Shown: positions 1 through 5,755 of the stretch, in pieces
How the letters are laid out: each line of letters opens with the position of its first letter
How positions within the stretch are numbered: position 1 is the first letter of the stretch
Source: DATAYF01 sp036272735
GTDB taxonomy: Bacteria; Chloroflexota; Ktedonobacteria; Ktedonobacterales; Ktedonobacteraceae
Direction of reading: 5' to 3'
NCBI GenBank assembly: GCA_036272735.1
Contig: DATAYF010000663.1
Coordinates: 1 to 10,848 of the forward strand
Length of the DNA stretch: 10,848 bases
Notes under the pieces: model-generated
Told to the model about the DNA's origin: nothing
The model's database searches: none
What the model saw: the letters and a program-made list of their open reading frames with translations, nothing else
Translations under genes and position numbers: made by a program

Positions 1-44
1 CGATCACTCCGAAGAGTTCACAGGCTAAGTCTGAACAGGTCCAG

Positions 45-88
45 GCTTGCTTTCACAAGCCCCCGTCTTTAGACGTGGGGTACCTGAC
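45..88 (+). mobile_element. Right end of an IS200/IS605-type (TnpB-type) element
   Basis: Two consecutive hairpins are visible. The first pairs GCTTG (45-49) with CAAGC (56-60). The second pairs 60-68 with 71-80 in a 9-bp stem with a TT loop and one bulged T at 76. The layout, a C-rich arm, CTTTAG-like loop, GTGGGG, then TACCTGAC, is the one I know from right ends of IS200/IS605 elements and the 3' end of TnpB-associated omega RNA. The element boundary is probably at about 88, and bases from 89 would be flanking DNA, the position used as guide in TnpB systems. The transposase or tnpB gene would lie left of the window; only a few codons could be inside, and I cannot identify them. A chance hairpin is the alternative, but loop and flanks fit well. 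Confidence 0.55.
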
Positions 89-157
89 CCTTCTCCAGCA
101 AAACTTTCTTCCCCGACCTATTCTTTTCCACCCGCGTATAAACGGCAAAAGAGGAGA

Positions 158-209
158 TACATAAAGGAATATTAATGGTTTCCGGAAACCATTAATATTC
201 CTTTATGTA
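158..209 (-). terminator. Perfect 52-nt palindrome, likely bidirectional terminator
   Basis: Positions 158-183 are the exact reverse complement of 184-209, giving a 26-bp stem without a loop centred on TCCGGA. It overlaps the TAA stop codon of the minus-strand PLD-like gene (203-205). The stem base is AAAGG paired with CCTTT, the A-tract/U-tract arrangement of intrinsic terminators, so it could stop transcripts from either side. The stem is far longer than usual for a terminator and uninterrupted, so an origin as a small palindromic repeat is also possible. Confidence 0.6.
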
Positions 210-1117
210 ATGCGATGGGTGATGACGTCTTCGATTAGATTTTCATCTATTAAAGTCCGGTACATCTGTCGCGCATTCCCAAACAGTATGGAACTCAGCT
301 TCAATGCGCTTGCCAAATTTGTATATTCCTGCTTTTCATTTCTAATGAGAATATCTAATTGGGGAACGTATTGCGCATCTACGCGATGAAGATAAAACCC
401 GATGATGGCTCGCTCATCACATATAAATATGCGCAGAGAAGGCAAAGATTTGTGATATTTCACTTGCGGTTTTTTAAGGTGGAGCTTCTTGCGCAGGTTT
501 TTCAGGGACGTTATATTAGCTCTAATCAGCTTTGGCACGTATTGTTCGTCATGATCAAGGTCGCGTGATCTTTGCTTTGTAAACTCTGAATCCGGATTAA
601 GCAGTATTACCTGGATAGAAACTCCTTTTTGTACCGCTTGATGGAAAGCCTCTTCATACTCATAAAGATTCTGGCCAATCCAATTTTCCAGGATGAGGAT
701 ACGTTTTTCTGCAAGCGCTATTCTTTTCCCTAAAACAGGGTAGTCAAAACGCTCGGCTATTTCAAGTACTCCTAGCTGAAATAAGGATATAGTCGCTGCC
801 TGTGCCCGCATTATACTCTCATCCACCCTCGGAATAAGCCTATCTTCGATTTTTTTGAGCAGCCTTTCCTCATTATTTTCCTGCTCTACTTGCTGAAGTG
901 GTCGCAGAAAAATAACTGAGCAGAGAAAAGCAATAGGAATAATGAACACGTTTGGATACAAAGAGGCTATAAAGCTAGTGACAGCTTGAAGCCTGGCAGG
1001 AAGATTTCTATCATTGAGGCTAACAACAATATACACAAACGTAAATACAACAAAGAGACTTAAAGCTACTAGAAATAGGATTCTCCCATAGAGCCGAAAA
1101 GGTTTATTGTTAGCCAT
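203..1117 (-). CDS. Two-TM membrane protein with phospholipase-D-like (DUF5919-like) domain
   Basis: A 304-residue protein with two hydrophobic segments (about residues 12-34 and 55-73), a charged linker (about 76-100), and a cytoplasmic-looking C-terminal domain (about 130-285). That domain resembles PLD-like domains of the DUF5919 kind: the stretches AEKRILILENWIGQN, VSIQVILLNPDSEF and HKSLPSLRIFICDERAIIGF fit the core strands. The catalytic HxK(x)4D motif of phospholipase D is not intact; H222 and D234 are the nearest residues, so it may bind nucleotide or phosphate rather than cleave. The start at 1117 is chosen because GGAGGG lies 5 nt upstream; the frame stays open to another ATG at 1273 with a weaker site. 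It is the last gene of the minus-strand run and ends in the 158-209 palindrome. Function is unknown; the family assignment is from recalled motifs and moderately sure. Confidence 0.6.
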   Translation of the reverse strand: MANNKPFRLYGRILFLVALSLFVVFTFVYIVVSLNDRNLPARLQAVTSFIASLYPNVFIIPIAFLCSVIFLRPLQQVEQENNEERLLKKIEDRLIPRVDESIMRAQAATISLFQLGVLEIAERFDYPVLGKRIALAEKRILILENWIGQNLYEYEEAFHQAVQKGVSIQVILLNPDSEFTKQRSRDLDHDEQYVPKLIRANITSLKNLRKKLHLKKPQVKYHKSLPSLRIFICDERAIIGFYLHRVDAQYVPQLDILIRNEKQEYTNLASALKLSSILFGNARQMYRTLIDENLIEDVITHRIT

Positions 1118-1320
1118 GGAAACCCTCCATTGCGATAGCGCTGTTTCTATCCATGCGGTCATTTCAAGAGTTTGGTTTGGGTTGCAGCATTGGAGGTTCG
1201 CAGTCGTCTCCCTATGCAAAATCCTTAGCAGATAGAAGAAACGGCAGTTGTTGAAGAACTCAGAAGAACACATATCCTAGTCTCTTGCCATCTTTGCTGA
1301 TGCTAAGCCATCTTAGCGGT

Positions 1321-1329
1321 AGTATATCA
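1321..1329 (-). promoter_or_regulatory. Possible extended -10 promoter for the PLD-like gene
   Basis: On the minus strand TGATATACT reads as an extended -10 (TG-n-TATACT). No well-spaced -35 is present; TTGATA lies 21 nt further upstream. The predicted transcript would start near 1314 and carry a small hairpin, GCTAAG/CTTAGC (1302-1317), at its 5' end, followed by a leader of roughly 200 nt if translation begins at 1117. Weak evidence. Confidence 0.3.
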
Positions 1330-1353
1330 CATCTATTAATGAAAGTGTATCAA

Positions 1354-2004
1354 TCAAGCAGTAAAGGAGAAATCCTCCCCATCACCACCATACCCAGGCT
1401 CCTTCAAGCGGGCGGGCATGCGATTGTAGACGCTTAGCCAGTTGGTGGCTATGGCGATCTGGGCTCCTTTGAGCGAAAGGTGACCGTCGCAGACCTCGTC
1501 GTGCAGGTAGGTCTCGACTTTGTCCTTTTCGTGGAAGCCGGGCGTGGGGCGCGCAGCTTCGGGCCATAGGTTGGCGATATCGTTTGAGCCACCCAATTGC
1601 AAACTTACCAGGTGATCAACCTGATACTGGCCTGGCGTGCGCCTGGCAATGTCGTATTCGTCGTAGACCTCGCGTTTCACGCTTTGGGGCACGTTGCGCA
1701 TCGACGAGGCGTAGCCAGGAGTGCAAATTTGCTCGGCCGTGGCGCCGGAAAAGATCGCGCCAGGAGTGCAGGCGGTGTCCTGCAGTGGTCCGTTTGCGCG
1801 GCACCCCGCTGTTTTTGTCTGCACGCCCCAGTGCGGCTCTTGACCACCTGGACCTGGCGACTGCTCACCACGTGGTTGGCTACCGGGGGGCGTCTGTGGT
1901 TTGTTGCTCGGAGTAACGGGCACGAAAATATTGATCAGGATCGCGAACAGGAGAATGATGATAACGCCAAGCACTGATAAAAGAAATCTATTATTTCTGG
2001 GCAT
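1354..2004 (-). CDS. Membrane-anchored or secreted HNH endonuclease-like protein
   Basis: A 216-residue protein. Residues 7-29 form one strongly hydrophobic segment after a short basic N-terminus, so it is an uncleaved anchor or a signal peptide. A Pro/Gly-rich linker (31-58) follows, then a globular domain with four cysteines (68, 79, 94, 172) that could form disulfides outside the cytoplasm. The segment at about 127-162, VDHLVSLQLGGSND then NLWPE and FHEKDK, matches the HNH-type signature; candidate metal/catalytic residues are D130, H131, N145 and H158. The CTPG...CTPGYASSMRNVP region before it occurs in many small actinobacterial and chloroflexotal HNH-like proteins. GGGGGT lies about 11 nt upstream of the ATG. 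It sits between thiO and the PLD-like gene on the same strand, 115 nt after thiO. The substrate is unknown; nutrient DNA degradation and competition are both possible. Confidence 0.72.
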   Translation of the reverse strand: MPRNNRFLLSVLGVIIILLFAILINIFVPVTPSNKPQTPPGSQPRGEQSPGPGGQEPHWGVQTKTAGCRANGPLQDTACTPGAIFSGATAEQICTPGYASSMRNVPQSVKREVYDEYDIARRTPGQYQVDHLVSLQLGGSNDIANLWPEAARPTPGFHEKDKVETYLHDEVCDGHLSLKGAQIAIATNWLSVYNRMPARLKEPGYGGDGEDFSFTA

Positions 2005-2030
2005 AGCATGCTCACACCCCCTTAACGACC

Positions 2031-2059
2031 TTCATAACCTCTTCACACAGGTCTACCAA
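2031..2059 (-). promoter_or_regulatory. Possible promoter upstream of the HNH gene
   Basis: On the minus strand TTGGTA (2054-2059) and TATGAA (2031-2036) are separated by 17 nt, about 27 bases before the HNH start codon. Each hexamer matches four of six consensus positions. It would let the HNH gene be transcribed independently of thiO. No clear terminator is visible between thiO and this site. Confidence 0.35.
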
Positions 2060-2119
2060 TCATCACGAACACGGCCCATTGGAGGATGACAGATGATGTT
2101 TTATGCGGGAACGTTTTCG

Positions 2120-3247
2120 TTACGGCGTTTCTGTTACAAAACGGCTCAGTGCAAAGGGGCAAATAATCTCTGGCGCGTCCCCAGTAGCGATGAGATGGGC
2201 AATGGACTGTCCGGTGATGGGACTCAGGAGAATGCCAAGCCCACTATGTCCGGTAGCAACGGTCACATTTTCCCAGCAATCTACCGGGCCCAAAATAGGT
2301 TGTCCATCCGGTGAGCATGGGCGCAAACCAAGCCACATCTGGTCTATTTCAGCCTGCGCCAATTGAGGTGCAAGGCGGATTGCCGTCGCCAGCACGTGGG
2401 CAATGCCGCCAGCGGTCAGATGTTTCTCAAATCCGGCCTGTTCTCTTGTCGCTCCCACCACCACGGTGCCATCAGGTCTGGGTGCCAGGTAGAAATCATT
2501 ATCAAAGACAATGTGTCGTAGCGGGGTGGCTGGTTGGTGCAATGTGAGGATCTGCCCGCGCAGAGGACTCACGGGGATGGTGAGATCGAGCAATTTCCCA
2601 TACATAGCTCCCCACGCGCCAGCCGTAAATACCACGTGGCGACAGTGAATTAGCGTCTGCTTGTTTGTACGCACTGCTGTGACCTTTGCTCCCTGCCGCT
2701 CTATGCCAGTAATCTCGGTATGCTCCACAAAGCGCGCACCTGCCCTTGTAGCAGCGGTTACAAATGCTTTAACCAGGTAGGCCGGTCTAATGATCGCCTC
2801 TTCTGGTACATAAAGCGCACCATAGATAGCATCGTGCAGCAGTGGTTCTTGCTTGCACGTCTCTGCACCTGTCAGCCATTGCAGGTGATAATCCGCAAGG
2901 TCGATGCCCTGCAAACGCGCTTTGAAATTTTCGGCATCTTCAGAGTCTTGCAACAGATAGAACGTGCCACTGCGCTCGTAATCGACGCGCACACCGCTGG
3001 CTTCCTCAAGTTCGTCTACCAACGCGGGAAACAGTGCATGGCTTGCCAGCAACAGGTTGGTAAACGGTCCGGGTCCAGCTAGATGTCCAAGGGGAGCAAG
3101 TAAACCGGCGGCGGCACTGGACGCCTCGCCGCCAATGAGCCCGCGATCAAATACCGTGACGTCGCGCCCCAATTTCCGTAGATAGTATGCAATAGCACAG
3201 CCAATAACACCACCACCGATGATAGCTACATCTGTTGCCTGATCCAT
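2120..3247 (-). CDS. thiO: Glycine oxidase ThiO (FAD-dependent)
   Basis: A 375-residue protein of the normal length for ThiO. It oxidatively deaminates glycine to iminoacetate (dehydroglycine) with FAD and O2, feeding thiazole synthesis of thiamine in the cytoplasm. The N-terminal Rossmann motif GGGVIG is at residues 11-16, with D34 ending the second strand for the FAD ribose. GGEASSAAAGLLAP (39-52) is the typical flavin-contacting stretch. Near the C-terminus, W305-L-G-L-R309-P-C-S-P-D-G-Q-P-I-L-G and TGHSGLGILLSPITGQ (332-347) are characteristic of the glycine/D-amino-acid oxidase (DAO) family, R309 being the likely substrate-carboxylate arginine. The ATG has AGGAG 6 nt upstream. No thiS, thiG or thiE lies in the window, and I see no TPP riboswitch in the leader. 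Sarcosine oxidase or another DAO-family member is a less likely alternative. Confidence 0.88.
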   Translation of the reverse strand: MDQATDVAIIGGGVIGCAIAYYLRKLGRDVTVFDRGLIGGEASSAAAGLLAPLGHLAGPGPFTNLLLASHALFPALVDELEEASGVRVDYERSGTFYLLQDSEDAENFKARLQGIDLADYHLQWLTGAETCKQEPLLHDAIYGALYVPEEAIIRPAYLVKAFVTAATRAGARFVEHTEITGIERQGAKVTAVRTNKQTLIHCRHVVFTAGAWGAMYGKLLDLTIPVSPLRGQILTLHQPATPLRHIVFDNDFYLAPRPDGTVVVGATREQAGFEKHLTAGGIAHVLATAIRLAPQLAQAEIDQMWLGLRPCSPDGQPILGPVDCWENVTVATGHSGLGILLSPITGQSIAHLIATGDAPEIICPFALSRFVTETP

Positions 3248-3364
3248 TGTTTGCTCCTAGGGTTAAAATAAAGCATCACACCTGAGTCTGCAATATACTG
3301 GGCAAATATACAAATTCAGCTATACAAATTACGGCGCAAGTTGTGAAAGAGGATTTCTGATGCA

Positions 3365-3394
3365 AGTGTAGCATATATAGACGAATATAAACAA
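3365..3394 (-). promoter_or_regulatory. Possible thiO promoter
   Basis: On the minus strand TTGTTT (3389-3394) and TACACT (3365-3370) are 18 nt apart, directly after the terminator hairpin of the upstream gene. The predicted leader is about 110 nt and AT-rich. Further TTGTAT-type sequences in that leader (3280-3330) are alternatives, so the exact site is uncertain. Confidence 0.35.
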
Positions 3395-3401
3395 GGTTTT
3401 C

Positions 3402-3472
3402 ATTATAAAAGGCAGGATTGAGATTGAAATGGGGCTCGGTCCCATTTCAATCTCAATCATGCCTTTTATAAT
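3402..3472 (-). terminator. 32-bp-stem hairpin terminator after the TrpD-like gene
   Basis: Positions 3402-3433 pair with 3441-3472 with a single G/A mismatch (3415 against 3459) and a 7-nt loop. The stem base is ATTATAAAAGGC paired with GCCTTTTATAAT, the A-tract/U-tract base of an intrinsic terminator, workable in both directions. It begins 15 nt beyond the stop codon of the TrpD-like gene and sits before the thiO promoter region, so it separates the two transcription units. The stem is much longer than a usual terminator. Confidence 0.75.
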
Positions 3473-3487
3473 AGCGATAAGAAAGGG

Positions 3488-4774
3488 CTAATGATTCTGA
3501 TTATGCGTTGCTAAGAGATGACGAAAGTTTTCTTCAGAGCGTCCGGAGTCAATCAGATCTTCGACCATTTTGATGCCCACGCGTAACTGAGCGATAAGAT
3601 CACCAGACTCTGCGGGAACCTGGCCTGCGGCCACCAGCAATACGGCGGTGTTGGCGGCAATAAAATCGCGCTTAGGCCCGCGCTCACGGCCTGAGATGAT
3701 ATTCCAGAAGTCATCGTTGACGACGTCGAGATCCTCTTCTTCGCGGATCTCGGACAGTTCCGCCCTGGCGAATCCCAGGTCCTCCGGGGAGCACTCGGCC
3801 AACGCAATCTCCTCGGCACTGACATGCAGCAGCAAGTTATTGGGGGCATACGGCGTAGGATCGCTCGAAGCGTTCGCCACTTCGTCAATACTGTCGTAGT
3901 TGTATACGATCATACCCTGGCTTTGCAAATGCAGATAGATCGAGAGCACATAGGGAAGCATGCCAGGCGCGCACACCCCGGTCGTATGGTGTTGCGGGTA
4001 GAGCACTTGCGCATTGAGCGGGACTGTTTTAAAGATATCGAGAGGGATCGTTGTCGATTGAATAGCATCTTGCCAGCCCGGCTTTCCTACCGCGCATTTT
4101 GCTTCAAAAAGCTGCTTTGCCTCTCGCCAGAGGTACTCGCGGGCCGCTTTCAACTGTGCGGAATAGGGGAAGCCCAGCGCGCCAAGAGAAATAAACGCGA
4201 AGCCAGAATTCCGCAACTCAGCATTCACTTGCTCAACATTCAGGTCGTAGGTACCATAGCCGATCTGCTGCATAGCCTGGGCACTGCCGTGAAGGGAAGT
4301 GACGTTGTTCGTGCCGGTTTTGCATATAGTGAGTAGAGGAGCAACCACAATGGACGAAATGGTGCTCGCGTGAATGGTTTTAAAAAAATCGCCTCCGCTG
4401 CCGAAAACATGATCGTGCGGTACCAGTTGGTGCGGGAAAAAGTGGCGTACCTCCATGAATTGCGCGATACGGGTACGCAGATGGTCAATCAACAAATTCA
4501 CCTGTCGATAGCCAACCCGACCATTGCCAGGCGACAACGTACGTAAAATAGAAATGAGTTCGTCGGTGCTCCGTTCTGGGTCGCTGCACGCGTCGAATAA
4601 GCGCAAGAGTTCGGCATCGGGTAAGGGATCAAGTTGCCGCTCATGCTCAAGAAACTGGGCAAAAATAGCATACAAGCCTGGAGTCAAGCTTGACTCCAGG
4701 CTTGCTAATGCTGCCTGTTTTATCGCGTACTCGGCGTCCGAGAAGAGCACCCTCATGGTGTGCTTGCGAACCAT
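3488..4774 (-). CDS. Divergent TrpD-like (glycosyltransferase family 3) protein
   Basis: A 428-residue protein, longer than TrpD (about 330-350). Family 3 features are visible in order: an all-helical N-terminal part, GSGGD at 125-129 (GTGGD in TrpD), CKTGTNNVTSLHGSAQAMQ at 151-169 where TrpD has KHGNR..SS..GSAD.LE, and the C-terminal SPEDLGF (329-335) and SGRERGPKRDFIAANTAVLL (361-380) blocks. The KHGNR residues that contact substrate are changed to KTGTNN, so anthranilate phosphoribosyltransferase activity is doubtful; a different acceptor, or a nucleic-acid-binding role as in TrpD2/YbiB, is possible. No trp genes are nearby. The start at 4774 has AGAGG 9 nt upstream; ATG 4810 and GTG 4822 in the same frame are alternatives. 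The gene lies 79 nt behind the sigma factor gene, probably in one operon, and ends at the 3402-3472 hairpin. Confidence 0.68.
   Translation of the reverse strand: MVRKHTMRVLFSDAEYAIKQAALASLESSLTPGLYAIFAQFLEHERQLDPLPDAELLRLFDACSDPERSTDELISILRTLSPGNGRVGYRQVNLLIDHLRTRIAQFMEVRHFFPHQLVPHDHVFGSGGDFFKTIHASTISSIVVAPLLTICKTGTNNVTSLHGSAQAMQQIGYGTYDLNVEQVNAELRNSGFAFISLGALGFPYSAQLKAAREYLWREAKQLFEAKCAVGKPGWQDAIQSTTIPLDIFKTVPLNAQVLYPQHHTTGVCAPGMLPYVLSIYLHLQSQGMIVYNYDSIDEVANASSDPTPYAPNNLLLHVSAEEIALAECSPEDLGFARAELSEIREEEDLDVVNDDFWNIISGRERGPKRDFIAANTAVLLVAAGQVPAESGDLIAQLRVGIKMVEDLIDSGRSEENFRHLLATHNQNH
4673..4704. repeat. Perfect 32-nt palindrome inside the TrpD-like gene
   Basis: Positions 4673-4688 are the exact reverse complement of 4689-4704, centred on AAGCTT with no loop. 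It lies inside codons for about residues 24-34 of the TrpD-like protein, including the stretch SLESSLTPGL. In mRNA it would form a 16-bp hairpin about 70 nt after the start codon. It has no U-tract, so it is not a standard terminator; it may be a binding site, an attenuating structure, or a small insertion kept in frame. Confidence 0.7.
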
Positions 4775-4853
4775 CGTCGTTCGCCTCTCTGTTACAAATG
4801 GATTACACATAATTACCAACACCTACTTATTCCGACTTACAACATACTAGCGG

Positions 4854-5525
4854 TCATCCCGCCTTAGAGTGAGAGACAGCGGCCACATATGGGTCATCGG
4901 CACACTCCAGCCGCAAGGTATTGCGCAGCTTTTTCTTCGCGGCAGAGATGGAAGAGCGCATGCTCTGCACCTCAGCGGTTGTCGTGGGCCAGTTCAGTGC
5001 ATCCAGGTCGATATTGCGCGCCCAGCAAAGTTTTCGTAGCAGCACGAGATCATCAGCGATATCCTTCATCATACAGAATGCCGCGCGCTGTTGCATCCTG
5101 GGCAACTTCAGAACAGCATCGATAATCTTCTGTAAGCGCTCCCTGCCTAGTTCTTCCTGCTCAAGAATATCAGCGGGATCTTTCTCCCGTAACCGGGGAA
5201 GCATGTCGCTGTAATACAATTCGCCTTCGTCATTGACCAGCAGCGGCACGACTGGTTGACGTTTATATTGACGAAACATCGTCACAGATTCGTGATGGAC
5301 CACGGTACGAGTAAATCCGGTTAGATTGTGAATAGGGTGCTTTTCGAGCGCTCCCCACACGTTGATACGCGTACGTTGGGCCAATTCATCCACCTCCAGT
5401 TCGTATACATCGGGATGAGTCAGCGTACTATTACCATACATTGTACTCCGGGCCTGGCGACGAATATACCCATCGTATTCGGTGAGGACCTTTTCGTTAG
5501 CAGAACGACGTGACGATGACATCAT
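4854..5525 (-). CDS. ECF-like RNA polymerase sigma factor
   Basis: A 223-residue protein with sigma-70 region 2 at about residues 12-92: the VDELAQRTRINVWGALEK helix (45-62) is the region 2.2 core-binding pattern, and FTRTVVHHESVTMFRQYKRQ (71-90) fits regions 2.3-2.4. After an acidic linker, a region-4-like part (about 120-205) contains LPRMQQRAAFCMM and SSISAAKKKLRNTL, the latter in the place of the DNA-contacting helix. It would direct RNA polymerase to a small regulon; no anti-sigma factor is adjacent. The ATG at 5525 is preceded by GGAGGG with 6-nt spacing, which decides the start; an in-frame GTG at 5621 would add 32 residues but lacks a good ribosome site. It is divergent from the XRE-STAND-WD40 gene and upstream of the TrpD-like gene on the same strand. 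Confidence 0.78.
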   Translation of the reverse strand: MMSSSRRSANEKVLTEYDGYIRRQARSTMYGNSTLTHPDVYELEVDELAQRTRINVWGALEKHPIHNLTGFTRTVVHHESVTMFRQYKRQPVVPLLVNDEGELYYSDMLPRLREKDPADILEQEELGRERLQKIIDAVLKLPRMQQRAAFCMMKDIADDLVLLRKLCWARNIDLDALNWPTTTAEVQSMRSSISAAKKKLRNTLRLECADDPYVAAVSHSKAG

Positions 5526-5660
5526 CGGTGTCCCTCCCTTCTGGTCTGCTGGAAGGAGCTGGCGCTCAATTTTTTCTTCCAGTTTGGCGGTGATTGTTTT
5601 TTTGTTTACCTCCCTAACCACCTTTTGTTTTCTTTGTTTCTTTATTTATCCTACAAAACA

Positions 5661-5689
5661 ATCATAGCATAAGAACGCTGGTTTTGCAA
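5661..5689 (-). promoter_or_regulatory. Promoter of the sigma factor / TrpD-like operon
   Basis: On the minus strand TTGCAA (5684-5689) and TATGAT (5661-5666) are separated by exactly 17 nt, a strong match to the housekeeping consensus. Transcription would begin near 5654 and give a leader of about 130 nt before the ATG at 5525. That leader holds a hairpin, CTTCCAG/CTGGAAG (5549-5555 with 5576-5582), and a GGAGG at 5609-5613 with no start codon behind it at working distance. Confidence 0.6.
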
Positions 5690-5693
5690 GCGT
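5675..5693. promoter_or_regulatory. Candidate operator in the divergent intergenic region
   Basis: ACGCT (5675-5679) and AGCGT (5689-5693) form a 19-bp interrupted inverted repeat that covers the -35 box of the sigma operon promoter and lies just upstream of the STAND gene promoter. Its size and place suit a dimeric XRE-type repressor. This is inference; the arms are only 5 bp. Confidence 0.25.
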
Positions 5694-5701
5694 ATTTAGG
5701 G

Positions 5702-5730
5702 TAGATTTTTTCTTTATTTTATTTTATACT
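5702..5730 (+). promoter_or_regulatory. Promoter of the XRE-STAND-WD40 gene
   Basis: TATACT (5725-5730) is a good -10; TAGATT (5702-5707), 17 nt upstream, is a poor -35, which would fit a promoter needing activation. The intervening DNA is a T-rich tract. Transcription would start near 5737; AGGAG at 5740-5744 lies 11 nt before the ATG at 5756, so the leader is very short. Confidence 0.5.
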
Positions 5731-5755
5731 GTAAAACAAAGGAGAACATTTTTTC

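Noticed and set aside
1584..1977. Plus-strand open frames of 110 and 126 codons opposite the HNH gene
   Set aside because: No domain resemblance, no plausible ribosome sites, and they overlap a well-supported gene on the other strand.
3248..3401. Possible TPP riboswitch upstream of thiO
   Set aside because: The conserved CUGAGA core and paired helper stems of the TPP aptamer are not found in the minus-strand leader.
40..4706. Shared 12-base string TCCAGGCTTGCT at the IS end (40-51) and in the TrpD-like gene palindrome region (4695-4706)
   Set aside because: A 12-base match between two places is expected by chance in about 10 kb, and the flanks do not match.
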